NCBI GenBank assembly: GCA_034406715.1 | Contig: CP137870.1 | Location: 124,001 to 188,000, forward strand | Origin: Rhodotorula mucilaginosa | Taxonomy: Eukaryota; Basidiomycota; Microbotryomycetes; Sporidiobolales; Sporidiobolaceae | Direction: 5' to 3' | Length of the DNA stretch: 64,000 nt | Translations under genes and position numbers: made by a program | The notes under the pieces: model-generated | What the model was told of the DNA's origin: nothing | Database searches by the model: none | Seen by the model: only the letters and a program-made list of their open reading frames with translations | Shown: in pieces, positions 45,116 through 56,613 of the stretch | How the letters are laid out: each line of letters opens with the position of its first letter | How positions within the stretch are numbered: position 1 is the stretch's first letter

Positions 45116-48100
45116 TTACAGACCGAGACGAGCAGAAAAGATCCGCCGCACGGCGTCCGAGTCGCCGAGACTCCAGGTCGGCACGTCTGTCGCAGACTCG
45201 GCCGGAACGGTCGATGGTGCCTGCTGCGAGTCGGTGCTGGCGGAGGCCGCAGTCGCGGTGATCCCGGTCGTGGTGGCGGCTGCGCTAGTAGTCGACGAGT
45301 GCGCGAACGCGTCTCGGAAGACTTCTCGCCAGAGCATCCGCACGGGCGGCAACGTATGCGCAGGTGCGCCTTCTCCATCCGTACTGCCGAGGATCCCTCC
45401 GCCAGACTTGCGCTTGACTTGCACAGTCTGGTCGCTCGTTCGGGACGCCGATGCCGAGGCGGAGGTGCCCTTCCGCGCCGTGGGCGAGTCCGACGCTTCG
45501 CCAAAAATCTCGTCAAAGAGACGCGTGGTCCCTTCCGTCGCGAGGGGCAACCTAGACGCCGCCCCCGCACCAGCAGCGACCGACGACCGCGCTGCGCTTC
45601 CGACGAGGGCGACGGAGCCGGCACTGTCTGCCGCCGTGACAGCGAGCGAAACGTCGTCCTCGCCTGCGACGAGGGAAGGGAGCCAAAGGGCTTGCCGGAC
45701 CGGATGCGGGAGGGGACGAGTTTTCGGCTTGCGAGCGGGAGAGGTGACCGGAGCAGACGGGTCGAACACATAGAGGAGAGCGGCGGGTTGCGCACCGTCC
45801 GCCGACGACGACGGAGCCGCGTCCTCGATTCCAATGAGGGTTGACGAATGCGGCTTCGGGACGAGCGCCGCAAACTCGATCGAGGTCGAGAAGGTCTCTG
45901 TGAGAGAGATCCCGGGTCAGAAACCAAATCAAAGGTCAGAAGCCGGGAGGTAAGGCTCGCTCACCTTCGAGCGTCAACAAATCCCAACAGACGGCACCGC
46001 CGCTGCCCGCACACATAATCTTGGTCCCTTCCTTGTCCGCAAAGCACAGACTCTTGGGCCTTCCGATCGCCGTCGCCGGGAACGCGTGCACGAGTTGTCC
46101 CGCATTCGCCACCGTCCAGAGCGTGACGGTCCGTTTCGCGTGCGCGACGGCAAAGAGGGACCCGTCGTGCGACCAGGCCGAGGCGACGGGTGCCGAGGAG
46201 CGGTACGAGAGCGCGGCGCGGCACTGCCAAGTGCCGTTACCACCTTCAGCAGACGACGACGAAGAAGGACCCCAGATCTTGATCTGGCCGTCGGTGGAAG
46301 TGGTGAGGAGCAAGGGAGAGACGGTCGATGGCGAGAAGGCGATCGAGGTGATCGGAGCATCGTGCGGCTTGTCGATACGAGTCGACAGGACAAAGCTGGT
46401 CGGTCCGAGGCATGTCAACGAGATGAAAGCAAAGGATCTCGGAAATGGGCGGCGAGAAACTCACCCAGGTTGACCTTCTCGCTTGCGCCAGAACTTGAGC
46501 TGCCGAACGCTCGCGAACCCTTCCTTGCTCCACGAATCGACCGTCGCCATCCAGTACTCTCCCTTGTTCCCCTGTGTCGTCTCAGGCTGCGAGAACGCAA
46601 CCCTCTCCACCCGAGTCGGTTCGACCTGACCGTTCGCGCTCGCGACGCGGTTCGAGGGCGAGATTTCGAGCTCGAGGAGTTGGGCGTCCGAGGAGGGGGA
46701 GTAGAATTGGAGCGAGGAAGGGTGACCCGAGGGGAGGACGAGGGCCGACGTGGAGGGATCGACGGCGAGGGGGAGGGGCAAGTCGGGGCGACGGGTGGTC
46801 AGAGTCGGGACGCCGCGCGACGAAGAGAGGTCTGTTTACAGTTCGTCGAGAGGAGGTGAGCGAAATGAGCATCCGTTTTCTGCGGAAGCGACGAGAAAAA
46901 AAAAGAGGCAACGCCACGCACCGGATCGGAGTCCAGCGATCGTCTTGACCACCTTGAGCCTCTGACTCCCCACAAAGACGGTACTCCCGTCCCTCAACCT
47001 GACTGCCACCTGCTGTTCGCCACCCTCGGCGACATTCGATTCCAGCACCGTGAGGGCTTCGATCTCGGCGCCGAGGCGGGGCACGTATTCCTGGTGGCCG
47101 GAGTGGAGTTGCCACAGGACGAGGACGGCTTCCCTTCCGCCCGAGAGGAGGTAGGCGCCGTTCGGGGTGAAGGTGAGGGAAGAGACGGCGTGGGCGTGCC
47201 AGTGCAAGGTGGACGTGGTCGGTTCGTCGTTAATCGTCGACGACATGACCTGGTCCTCTCCATCCTCCGAGGCGGGCCGCGGCAAGACGTTGTACCAGAC
47301 CCGAATCTGACCTTTTTCATTCCCCGTCGCAAACACATTCTCACTCGGATGGAACGCAATCGCCGTCATCTGTTCCCCTTCCTTTTCACTCAGCGGCGCC
47401 TCGACGCTCTTGGTGAAGCCTTTGTTGAGTTGGGCGGTTTGGCACAGGTGGACGTGCGAAGGGGTGAGGGAGGCGAGGATCGAGCCGGAGGGGGAGAGCG
47501 CGAGGGCTCGGACGCGCCGGGGGACGGCGAGGCGGACTCGGCGTGCGGGGGGGACAGGAGTCGAAGGCGAGGCGGGGATCGCCGAGGTGGAGGTCGAGGT
47601 CGAGGCGCTTGCGTCGGCTGTAGCTACAGAGCGCGCTGCACGAAGGCTGACGACGTACACTCCGGCGAGGACGTCGTCCGACTGGGCTGCATCGCCCTCG
47701 ACGGCGGAGGTGGTGGCTTTGCCCTTTCCGATCGCCGCCTCCACAGCAGTCGTCGTCGACGCATGCTGCTCCGAAGAAGCTGCGAGCGCGACAAACAGCT
47801 GGTCCGGCAAGTGTGGGCTCGCCGTGGCGTGGACGACGGGCGCTCCGAGTTCCAACGTGCGGAGCAACTTGCCCTCGACATAGTCCCAGATGCGGATGCG
47901 GCCGTCGCTCGAACCGACGACGAGTTGTCGCGGGTTGGAGGGGGAGAGCAAGACTGCAGTGACGGTTGCGCGGGTCAAGAGGCCCTCCGAAGCGGAGGTT
48001 GCGGTGGGAGGGATCGAGAGGGTCGAGACGAGTTCGGTGGAGCGGACCGAGTAGATGCGGACTGCGGCTCCCGACGCGATGAAGCAGTACCTGCGTTCGT

Positions 48101-48425
48101 GTGTGTATCCCCGTCAGTTCACAAAGGCTCCTACTACGCTCAAGCAGGGCACTCGCACTTACGCCAAGTCGGGAGTAAAGACGACGGGGACGGTGCGGTA
48201 GTTTGACGCGTCGGTCAACGCGAGCCAGTCGAGCGCGTCTGCGAGCGGGGGCACCGTCGTCGACTGTACGCTGCCATCCTTCTCGTCGTGGTTCGCGTGC
48301 TCGTTCGCGTCGTCGTCGTGCGTCTGCTGCTGCTGCTGGCGGATCAATTTGCGCTCCTTCTGAGTCGGCCTCGAGCGGTTCAGCTTGGCGTTGAGGGCCG
48401 CCTGCGCAGGCAACACAGTCGCCAT
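45116..48425 (-). CDS. UTP17: U3 snoRNP protein Utp17/Nan1 (WDR75), 1003 aa
   Basis: The model is complement join(45116..45897,45965..46395,46465..46831,46922..48090,48163..48425), 3012 nt. Utp17 belongs to the t-UTP/UtpA part of the small-subunit processome and works in the nucleolus on pre-18S rRNA. WD-type repeats are visible: AVLLSPSNPRQLVVGSSDGR followed by IRIWDYVEGKLLRTL, AIAFHPSENVFATGNEKGQI then RVWYN, SLTFTPNGAYLLSGGREAVL then VLWQL, SIAFSPSTVSPLLLTTSTDG then QIKIWG, and SAWSHDGSLFAVAHAKRTVT. The N-terminus is polar with a Gln run (QQQQQ). The C-terminal 260 residues are Ala/Ser/Thr-rich without repeats. The spacing of the two beta-propellers fits WDR75. All five exons keep frame. 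Confidence 0.88.
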
Positions 48426-48683
48426 TGTCTCTCTCTGCTCCGCTACCACGCTGCACGCGTGCCTTGTTTGCTATAGCTGCAGGGACGAGTCGGGCGAGAT
48501 CTGAGCTTGTGCTTGCTCGCTGGCGGTGAGATGACGTGGCACTCGCTCGTTCAGCGCCAGCTTCAACGCAAGCAGTCGAAAGTGGAGGCAGTCTGAGTTC
48601 GATCAGCCGATTCGCCATCTCCCTACACTCTCGAGCACATCCAGAGCAGCGTGCGAGCAGGAGGGTCAGACAGCTCGGAGCAG
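48426..48683. promoter_or_regulatory. Bidirectional promoter, UTP17 / cdc7-sepH
   Basis: Only 258 bp separates two divergent start codons, so both promoters must lie here. No TATA-like box is obvious. Confidence 0.5.
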
Positions 48684-51600
48684 ATGGCGGGTCTGCTGCT
48701 GCCCGCGAAACTGCAACAACCTTTGACCGACTTCGTGCGCCCTCCCCTCCTCTCCTCGATTTCACTCAACATCCCCGTCCCCGTGACCTCACACGCACCT
48801 GCACGCCCGCAGAGACTCGCAGAGAAGCTGGGACAGGGTGCTTTCGGATCGGTCTACAAGGTGCGCCGCCCGGGACTTGCTCCGGTGGGGGGCCTGAACT
48901 CGATCGACTGGGTCATGCTGATCCTCTCTCGCTCTTCTTGTACATGCGCAAACGCAGGCGCTCAACTGTGAGGCTCATGCTGGGAACAGGCTGAGGGTAC
49001 AGCACCGGAACTGAGATGGACACAGAACGCAGGGACGACCGGGGAGACATGCGCCGTCAAGAAGGTCAGTCGGCCGACTATCCTCGAGACTACCTATCGC
49101 AGCATGGAGCGCTCTCCCGGGACTGTCTTTCGCTGTCATAGAATTCGGTCGATATCTGATTGACACCGGATTCCGTTTGTGCAGATCGACTTGTCGCGAA
49201 TTCCGGAAGGGGACTTGCCAGAGATTATGGTCCGTTTCCGGTTCTCTCTGCTCTAGCATGCCGCCAACCCGCTCACACCGAGCCTTGATCTACAGTCCGA
49301 GATCGACCTGCTCAAGAATCTGCACCGTGAGGACCCCTCCGGGTACCTCTCTCCCAAAAAAACCCGAAGCGCTCGTGCTGATCCCTTCAACCCGTCCACC
49401 TCCTCCGCAGATCCCAACATTGTCCAGTACCGAGGCTACCACCGCACCGCCTCCTCGCTCTACATCGTCCTCGAATACTGCGAGAACGGTTCCCTCGCCG
49501 CGTTGGTCCGCAAATTCGGGAGGATCCCCGAATCGCTCGTCGGGTTGTACGTCCTCCAGGTCTTGCACGGGTTGCAGTACCTCCACGAGCAAGGCGTGAT
49601 TCATCGAGATATCAAGGGGAGTAACATCCTCGCGACCAAAGAGGGCAGCATCAAGCGTGCGTTTCTTGTCTCTTTCCGGGACCTTTATGTTTCGGATCCG
49701 GCGAATGGACCTCACGAATGCTGGTCGGGACCTACAGTGGCCGACTTTGGCGTCGCGACTCGAGTCACCGGTAGCAGTAGCACGACGAACAACTCGGACG
49801 CCCAGATGGCCGTCGTCGGATCTCCGTACTGGATGGCGCCCGAAGTCGTCGACCAATCCGCCGGCGCCTCCCCCGCCTCGGACATCTGGTCCCTCGGCGC
49901 GCTCGTCATCGAACTCTTGACCTCCAAACCCCCTTACCACTTCCTCGATCCGATGCCAGCCTTGTTCCGCATCGTGGCGGACGAGGACGGCCCTCCGGTA
50001 CCGGAAGGGGCGAGCGGGGTCGTGCGCGATTTCTTGGGGCAGTGTTTTCAGAAGGATCCGAGGTTGAGGGTGACGGCGAAGAAGTTGTTGAGGCATCCGT
50101 GGATGGTGGTGGCGAGGAAACAGGCCGAACGACAACGACGAGAGGTCGAGTCGAGGAGGCAGATGGCGACGGCGACGGATGACGGGTCCGAAACTGTGTC
50201 GTTTGATTCGACGACGAGTGAGGAAGAAGCTGGCGGAGGAGCGCAAGAGGTCCGCGGCAAGTCGTCGGCGGCGGCGCGGACGAGGGTCGCTATCGGAAGC
50301 AGGTACGAAGACGAAGTGGCCAAAGTTCAAGAGTTCAACCAAGCTCTCCAAGGTGCGTGCGGATCGCCAATTCGTTTCGTTTTGGCCGCCGCGCTGATGT
50401 CGCGAGCAACTCCGGATTAGCTGCCGCGCCTCCTTTACCGCTCCCCGCTTCCCGTCCCGCTCGAAATGGCAACCTGCCGACAAAGCAGCGGACGCCGACA
50501 GACGAGAATGTTGACCCCGTTGTTGCAACTGCGACGAGCGCATCTCGCCCGCATCGGTTCAAGCTCGCGCCCGCGCCTGTCCTCCGCTCTACTCAGTCGC
50601 GAATTCCGGATCCGACTTGCTCGACTTTCTCCTCCTCGGGCGATGCTGAGTTGCAAGTGAAAGGCAGGAGGGAAGGGGGAGACGATGGAGATCAGAGCGC
50701 GTGGGACAGCGACTTTGAGGAGGAAGGGGTAACGATCCGACCTCGGAATCCAATCGGCGCGGCGCCTTCCCATCTGACATCAGATGCGAATCGGAACGCT
50801 ACTCTCCGAGACGCTGGTCTGAACAACCGGACGCGCCGAAGAACGAACTCTCGGAGTCTGGCGGATTTGGAGGAAGGGGACGGGGAGGAAGATTACTCGG
50901 ACCTGGTTCAGGACGAGAAGGACGCGGACGTGCTGCAGAGTCGTATCAAGGAGTACCAGGTGAGTCATATCCTCCTCGAATGACTGAAGGGCTTGGGATG
51001 GATCTCCGCTAATCGAATCGTGCGTGTGCTTGGCGACCAAGGCCCGCGCTCGAGTTCGACCGCAGCTCCTCCGTCCGTCAGATCTCGTCGGGTCTCTTCC
51101 TGATCAACTACTCGGTCGAGATCCGAGATCTAGACTAAACTCGTTCGCGGAGGAGGAAGATGAGGAGGAGGATTGGGAGAATGAGCTGGTCGAGGGATTT
51201 AGAGGAAACGGTGCGTTGTCTCGTTCTCTCTGAAGGCTTCGAGACTTCAGCGTTCTGACGTGACGGGTCAACTCCTTTTAGGTATCCAAGCTATTCCGTC
51301 ACGCCAATACGCAGCAGACGATTCCCTCGACGCAGCCACGCCGTCGCCGGGGTTGAACTCGCCGCATATTGCAAGTCCCGCACGGGTGAGTCGGGCGGAC
51401 CAATCCTCAAGTACCGGAATGCAGGCGCTCATATGTCCCTCTACAGATGGAAGACACCGACTCGGACGAAGAAGACCCCTTCGCAGCTGTCGAGGCGGAA
51501 GAGCTTGGCAATGGTGGCGGTAGCGACGATGATCTCGCACCCGAAGCGCTCGCGCGCGACCAACTCGCTCGACAGGCTGCACTCGTCACCGATCTTGTCT

Positions 51601-54083
51601 CAAGAATCGAGCGGGAGGACTGGCGCGAAGGGGGCGAAGGGAAGAGGGCGGCGTTACAGCTGGTACGTACGGGGCGAAGATCCCTTGCGCCTTGCGCCGC
51701 GTGGACATCGGTCCCCCTTGACGCTACAAGCGCTTAATCGAGGAACGCTTCAATATGTACAGATGCCGCTCCTCGAGCGATCGGAAGAAGCTCGCACCGC
51801 GTTCGTCAAGGCGCACGGCATGCTGGTCGTGCTCGAAGCGCTGCGGATCGCGTCCCAGCGGGAGCATGTCGCCGTGTTGCTGCGGGTCGCCAATCTGGTC
51901 AGCACTTTACAGGTCTTCAGCTCAGTGAATTGGTACTGATACGCCGTTTGCGCAGGTCGTTGGTGCAGACGGCAATGCGCTGGAAAAGCTTGCGGTGAGT
52001 CTGCCGAACTAGGACAGGACTGGTGCAAACTGGTAACTGAGTTCTGCTCGCTGACTATGCGCACGTGACAGCTCGTCGGCGGATGCCCCGTCATCACAGC
52101 CTTCTCTTCGCGGCGTTACTCTCGCGAGATCCGCCTCGAAGCTGCACTCTTTATCGGCGCAATGTGCCGGACTTCGCTCCTCACCGTGAGTTTTGCGATC
52201 TCCTTTAGAGTGCGCGTGATCCGTAATTCTGACCTCGCATGTTGAACTTGACAGCTTCAGATGTTCGTGTCCGCCCAAGGCTTGCGCATCTTGGTCGAGA
52301 TGCTCGAAGAGCGCTGTAGGTCGACGTTTCGCTTTTTTGGAAGAGACCGCGTAGGCTGATCACATCCTCCTTCACAGACGACAGAGACAAAGATCTGGTT
52401 TGGATGGCGATCGATGGCCTGTGCCGCGTGTTTGAGATGGAGGTACGTTTGAGCAAACGCGCGAGGAGGCGAGGGAATCTGACCCCGACACCGCGCAGGG
52501 TCCCACACCTCGGAGCGACATCTGCCGGGTACTCGTCGCCGAGGGACTCCTCGACCCGCTCTCGACTGCGCTCCTGAGCCTGTGTGCGGACGATGACGAG
52601 CTCGCCATCAGCGCCAAAATCAAGACAGTCCGACTCCTACTCACCTTGTCCCAGTCTGATCACAAGGCCAAGGAGGCGATTGCACAGCGGCGGATCATTT
52701 CGCGTGCGTACCGTCTCTCATTTGAGGCCAGACACATCCAAGCTTGTCAGAGGCACTGACTCCTAGATTCCCCCTCGCCAGGCCTCGTCTCCGCCGTCAA
52801 GCTTCTCGACTCAGAGGCGCTCGTCGGAGTGCTCAAATCGATCAAGAATGTCTCGATGGTGGCGGCCACCCTCGATGCCTTGCAGAGCGCCGGCGTCATC
52901 GAGATGCTCGCCCGGATCCTCGCTACTCCCGTATCGGGCAGATTGGCGGCGGTACGTACCGTGCTCGTTCTTTGCGCGTGTTGTAACCCGTGTTGACTCT
53001 TCTTGCCGCACGCAGGAACTCCAAAACCCGGCTGTCAACACGCTGTTCAATCTATGCCGCTTGAGCAAGTCGCGACAAGATGCAGCAGCTGCAGCGGGGG
53101 TCATCCCGCTTCTGCAGAAGATTGTCCACGACAACTCCCCGCTCAAACAGTTTGCACTCCCGATCCTTTGCGATTTCGCGCATGCCAGTAGAGCTTGCCG
53201 CCGACGGTCAGCTCAACGCCCGGTGCACCACCCAGGAATCGGCGCTGACTTTGTGCGAGCTTGCAGACTGTGGGCCCACGACGGCGTCGCTTTCTACGTC
53301 CGATTGCTGAAAGACCCGTTCTGGGTCAATCCCGCTCTCGAAGCCGTCGCTGCTTGGTGCGTCTCCCTTCGCTTCGAGAGCGCGTGAGTACATATCGCTT
53401 ACGAATCTGGCTACAGGCTTCAAGAAGAGCCGACTCGCGTCGAAGCTTCCTTACTCGAGCCGACCGCTATCGAAGCCTTGGTCAATGTGGTATGCAAGAC
53501 TCGAACAGCTGTCTTTGAAAACCTTGTCGAGCCCCTTCACAAGGTAGGCATGTCTCTCAGAGGGGAGGCAGCTCCTCATTCTTCGCTAACTTGATTGTAC
53601 CACCCGTCTCGTTCCCGACAGCTCGTCCGCTGCTCGACGGCTCTGGCCGCTCAGCTCGCGACCCAACCCGACTTGATGAAGCGCGTCGTCGAACGGATCG
53701 AGCGCGCTTCGCGAACCGTCATCCGGCTCAGTCTCCTCCGACTCGCCAAGACGCTCTTCGACTCGCTCGCGCGCCGCCCCCGCGACCGCGACAAGGCGGT
53801 CCAGGTCCTTTCTGCTCCGGTCAAGCGACTCGCGAGCGAAGAGGCCGGCCCGGTGCTCGTGCGCGAGCTCGCCAAGACGTTGCAGGACGAGTTTGGCTCG
53901 AAGCAGAACCAGCTCCGTCGCGGCGGCCTTTCGCGCAGAGCGGCATCCATCTCGGAGGATATCTCACACCTGCTAAGCCGTTCGCCACCGCTTCCGCCAC
54001 CATCGCCCTCTCCGTCTTTCGCCGTCACGACCTCGTCGAGCGACGGGCTTGTACGCTCTCGAACATATCTCCGTCGCCGCTGA
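48684..54083 (+). CDS. sepH: Septation initiation kinase, Cdc7/SepH type, 1280 aa
   Basis: The model has 22 exons: join(48684..48860,48958..48967,49033..49064,49185..49229,49296..49326,49411..49656,49738..50352,50421..50959,51042..51210,51282..51385,51447..51662,51763..51897,51956..51994,52072..52185,52255..52315,52378..52442,52499..52703,52782..52951,53016..53206,53267..53356,53417..53543,53622..54083), 3843 nt in frame. The kinase domain begins near residue 45: [41 protein letters not shown]. This is the STE-type kinase of the septation initiation network (fission yeast cdc7, Aspergillus sepH). After an acidic, disordered middle, the C-terminal half is helical and armadillo-like: [72 protein letters not shown]. 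The second exon is only 10 nt. Length fits SepH-like proteins. Confidence 0.9.
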
Positions 54084-54305
54084 GGGTGTCTTTATTCCCC
54101 TCTCTCCAAACATATACATGTATCGCGATTTTAGCTGCTCCTGTTGTTGATGCAACCTCGTTCAGTCTGCCCACCTTGACCCTGCAAGGGCTGGCCCTCC
54201 GGTCTGGGCGGAAGCTTCCCTCCACGGTGGGAAAGGAAACGAGCTTGCGAAAGTTGCGATGCAGAGGAACGTCACGGAAATATCTCTAGGATCTAGCTTC
54301 GCCTT

Positions 54306-56453
54306 CTATGACTCGCCCTTGACCGGCGTCTGCGCCCCGCTGACGGGTGTCCCATCAGCCCTTGGCGAATCCGCAACCCCGTCATCGTTCGCTTCCCGCC
54401 TCCTAGCCGCCTCGAACGCCTCCTCCCGAATCTTCAAATTCGCTTCCCGCTCCCGATCGCTCTTCTCCTTGTTCTCGTCCCGCCTCGCCATCCTCGCTCG
54501 GCCTCTGCCCGCCGCCCACCGCGCATTTAACACTTCGGGGAGTTCGGCCCGTTGCCGCGACAAGAGGGGCGAGTACGACGTCGTCCTGATGTGGTGACCC
54601 GCTCCGAGGGGAGTGTACCGCACGCGCGGGTCTTCTTCCACCTTGTTGTTGTTGTTGTCCGCCGACGAGGGTGGCGCGAGGAACGCGTACGAAGCGAGGT
54701 GGTGCTTCAAGGCGATCGATTTCAGTCGCGCTTCGAGGTACGTCTCGCGCATCTCGAGGTACTGCTTCCGGAACGTCTCGTTCGGGTCGACCGGTTGCCG
54801 TTCCCGACCGTTGTGATCCAGGTAGGTCGACACCGAACCGTTGACGTCTCCTGGTCTCGGGACGTTGTCGGTCCGCCATGTAAACTCGTGCGAGTTGAAG
54901 CCGCATTGCCACAGGATCAAGGGGAGATCGGACGCGATCTGGTAACCCGGTTTGCGATCGAGCACCTCGACCTCCTCGGCCTCGGTTGGTCCTCCTGCGC
55001 CGCCGCCGATGGGAGCATAGTCCGGGTTCGTGGAGGAGTAGATCGAGGTCGAGACGGTGTGAGGGGTGCGGTCCGAGGTCCACAGGAGGCGGTCGACGAT
55101 CGAGGGAGGTTCGAGCCGGGCGCCGACGAGGAAGAGGATCGCGACGATGTGGCGGACTTGGTTGTAGAGCTGCGTGTGGGGTGTAAGTTTGGGGCAGTGA
55201 GTCAACAAGACTTTTACGCAGACAGGAACGCTCCGGTGTCGCTTCGCGGCACCGGGCTTTAAATCCTGGCAGCGAGAACAGCCAGACCGCTGACTCACGA
55301 ATGCGCCGCCTCGCAGGTTGAGGACAAACATGTCGTCGCCTTCGCCCTCGAGGGGGTCGATTGTCGCGCTGATGACGGTCCGGACATGGATCGGGAGCTG
55401 TTTCGGCGGGTCGACCTTGCAAAAGTTTCGGAAATCGTGCTCGCCGACCAACCTCCTGACCGCATCCTTCATCAACTCGACGTCCAACTCGAGTCCGTGC
55501 CAATTGACCCGGGCGAGTCGGTCCTTCCAATCGGGCGAGGCATGTTCAGGGTACAACCCCGCAGCTTTGTACGCGGCGCCAAAGTCGAAGCGGGTCGCGA
55601 GGAGGGCGTGCGCGGGCGAGGTCGAGAAAAAGTACTTGTAGTGGCGCCAGATGCACGAGTACCGGGACGAGAAGGTGGCCGAGACGGGGGACCAGGCGTG
55701 GATCCGGATCGACGGCGGGAGGTGTTTGTTCAGGAGGGTCACGTAGGGGATCTCGACGTCGTTGCGAGCTTTTGGAGGAGGCCGTTGTGGCGAGGACGAC
55801 GAGGAGGTGGAAGTCTCGCTGTCGGAGCGAGCGCGTTCTCGGGAAGGGGATCTCGAGCGAGCGTGCCGCCTTCCCTCGACGGAATCGGGGTCGAGTTCTC
55901 TCCCTCGGAGGAGCATCGGGTCGTCGAGGTCGCTCCTGACCCACAAGTTGACGACCTGTGCGGACGAGCTGACTCCGGCATCGGTCCTGCCGCACCTCTC
56001 GAAGCCGCAGCCGAAGCCTTCGCCTTCGTCGATCGGTTCGATCAACCTGGCCTTTTCGAGCGCGGCGAGCAAGGTGCCTTCGACGGTCGGGAGGGGAGTG
56101 TAGACCCCTTTGGGTTGGTAGGCGAGTCCGGAGTAGGCCCAGCCCTCGTAGGAGAAGAGGAGGGCGACATGGCGCTTGGGAGCGTTGGCGAGCGAAGGCG
56201 GCAGCGGACCGTTCTCTTGCTCCTTGCGGGCGAGCATCTTTCTCATCCGCTTGTTGAGCTTGATGTCCTCCTTCCCTTTGCCTTTGCCCTTGTCCGGGCC
56301 CTGCTCCTGTTCGTCGAGGTCGAGTTTGGCGATGAGCGCTTCGAGGTTCTTGAGCTGGGCGACGAGGCGCGCGCGGTCCGGCTTGGCCGGGGCGGCGGCG
56401 GCGGAGGTGGCTCTAGTCGGGGACAGCATCCTCGCCCACAGCCTCGCGAGCAT
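54306..56453 (-). CDS. DEG1: tRNA pseudouridine(38/39) synthase Deg1/Pus3, 672 aa
   Basis: The model is complement join(54306..55169,55299..56453), 2016 nt in frame. This TruA-family enzyme makes pseudouridine at positions 38 and 39 of the tRNA anticodon arm. Marks are VALLFSYEGWAYSGLAYQP, TVEGTLLAALEKARL, the catalytic motif FERCGRTDAGVSS (Asp about 158), VTLLNKHLPPSIRIHAWSPV, CIWRHYKYFF, EHDFRNFCKVDP and, after the intron, LYNQVRHIVAILFLVGARLE. An inserted Arg/Ser/acidic region (about 185-230) and a charged, disordered C-terminal extension make it longer than yeast Deg1 (442 aa). The Lys-rich N-terminus would suit nuclear location. It is divergent from LTV1 with only 160 bp between start codons, and convergent with the SepH kinase gene. 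Confidence 0.92.
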   Translation of the reverse strand: MLARLWARMLSPTRATSAAAAPAKPDRARLVAQLKNLEALIAKLDLDEQEQGPDKGKGKGKEDIKLNKRMRKMLARKEQENGPLPPSLANAPKRHVALLFSYEGWAYSGLAYQPKGVYTPLPTVEGTLLAALEKARLIEPIDEGEGFGCGFERCGRTDAGVSSSAQVVNLWVRSDLDDPMLLRGRELDPDSVEGRRHARSRSPSRERARSDSETSTSSSSSPQRPPPKARNDVEIPYVTLLNKHLPPSIRIHAWSPVSATFSSRYSCIWRHYKYFFSTSPAHALLATRFDFGAAYKAAGLYPEHASPDWKDRLARVNWHGLELDVELMKDAVRRLVGEHDFRNFCKVDPPKQLPIHVRTVISATIDPLEGEGDDMFVLNLRGGAFVSQRSGCSRCQDLKPGAAKRHRSVPVCVKVLLTHCPKLTPHTQLYNQVRHIVAILFLVGARLEPPSIVDRLLWTSDRTPHTVSTSIYSSTNPDYAPIGGGAGGPTEAEEVEVLDRKPGYQIASDLPLILWQCGFNSHEFTWRTDNVPRPGDVNGSVSTYLDHNGRERQPVDPNETFRKQYLEMRETYLEARLKSIALKHHLASYAFLAPPSSADNNNNKVEEDPRVRYTPLGAGHHIRTTSYSPLLSRQRAELPEVLNARWAAGRGRARMARRDENKEKSDREREANLKIREEAFEAARRREANDDGVADSPRADGTPVSGAQTPVKGES

Positions 56454-56613
56454 CCACTCGGCGAAAAAGTCTAGACAGAGCAGAGCCGAGAGAGGTGAAT
56501 ACCGAGTTTGTAATGCGTGTAATGGGAAGCATTTGTAATTCGCTGCTGCTTCCGCGTGATTCAGAGCTCAGCTCACCCTTAGACTCGTAAGGCTCCCGAG
56601 TATAGACACGAGC
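56454..56613. promoter_or_regulatory. Bidirectional promoter, DEG1 / LTV1
   Basis: 160 bp lies between the divergent start codons of a tRNA-modifying enzyme and a ribosome assembly factor, which invites co-regulation. No motif is recognised. Confidence 0.5.
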
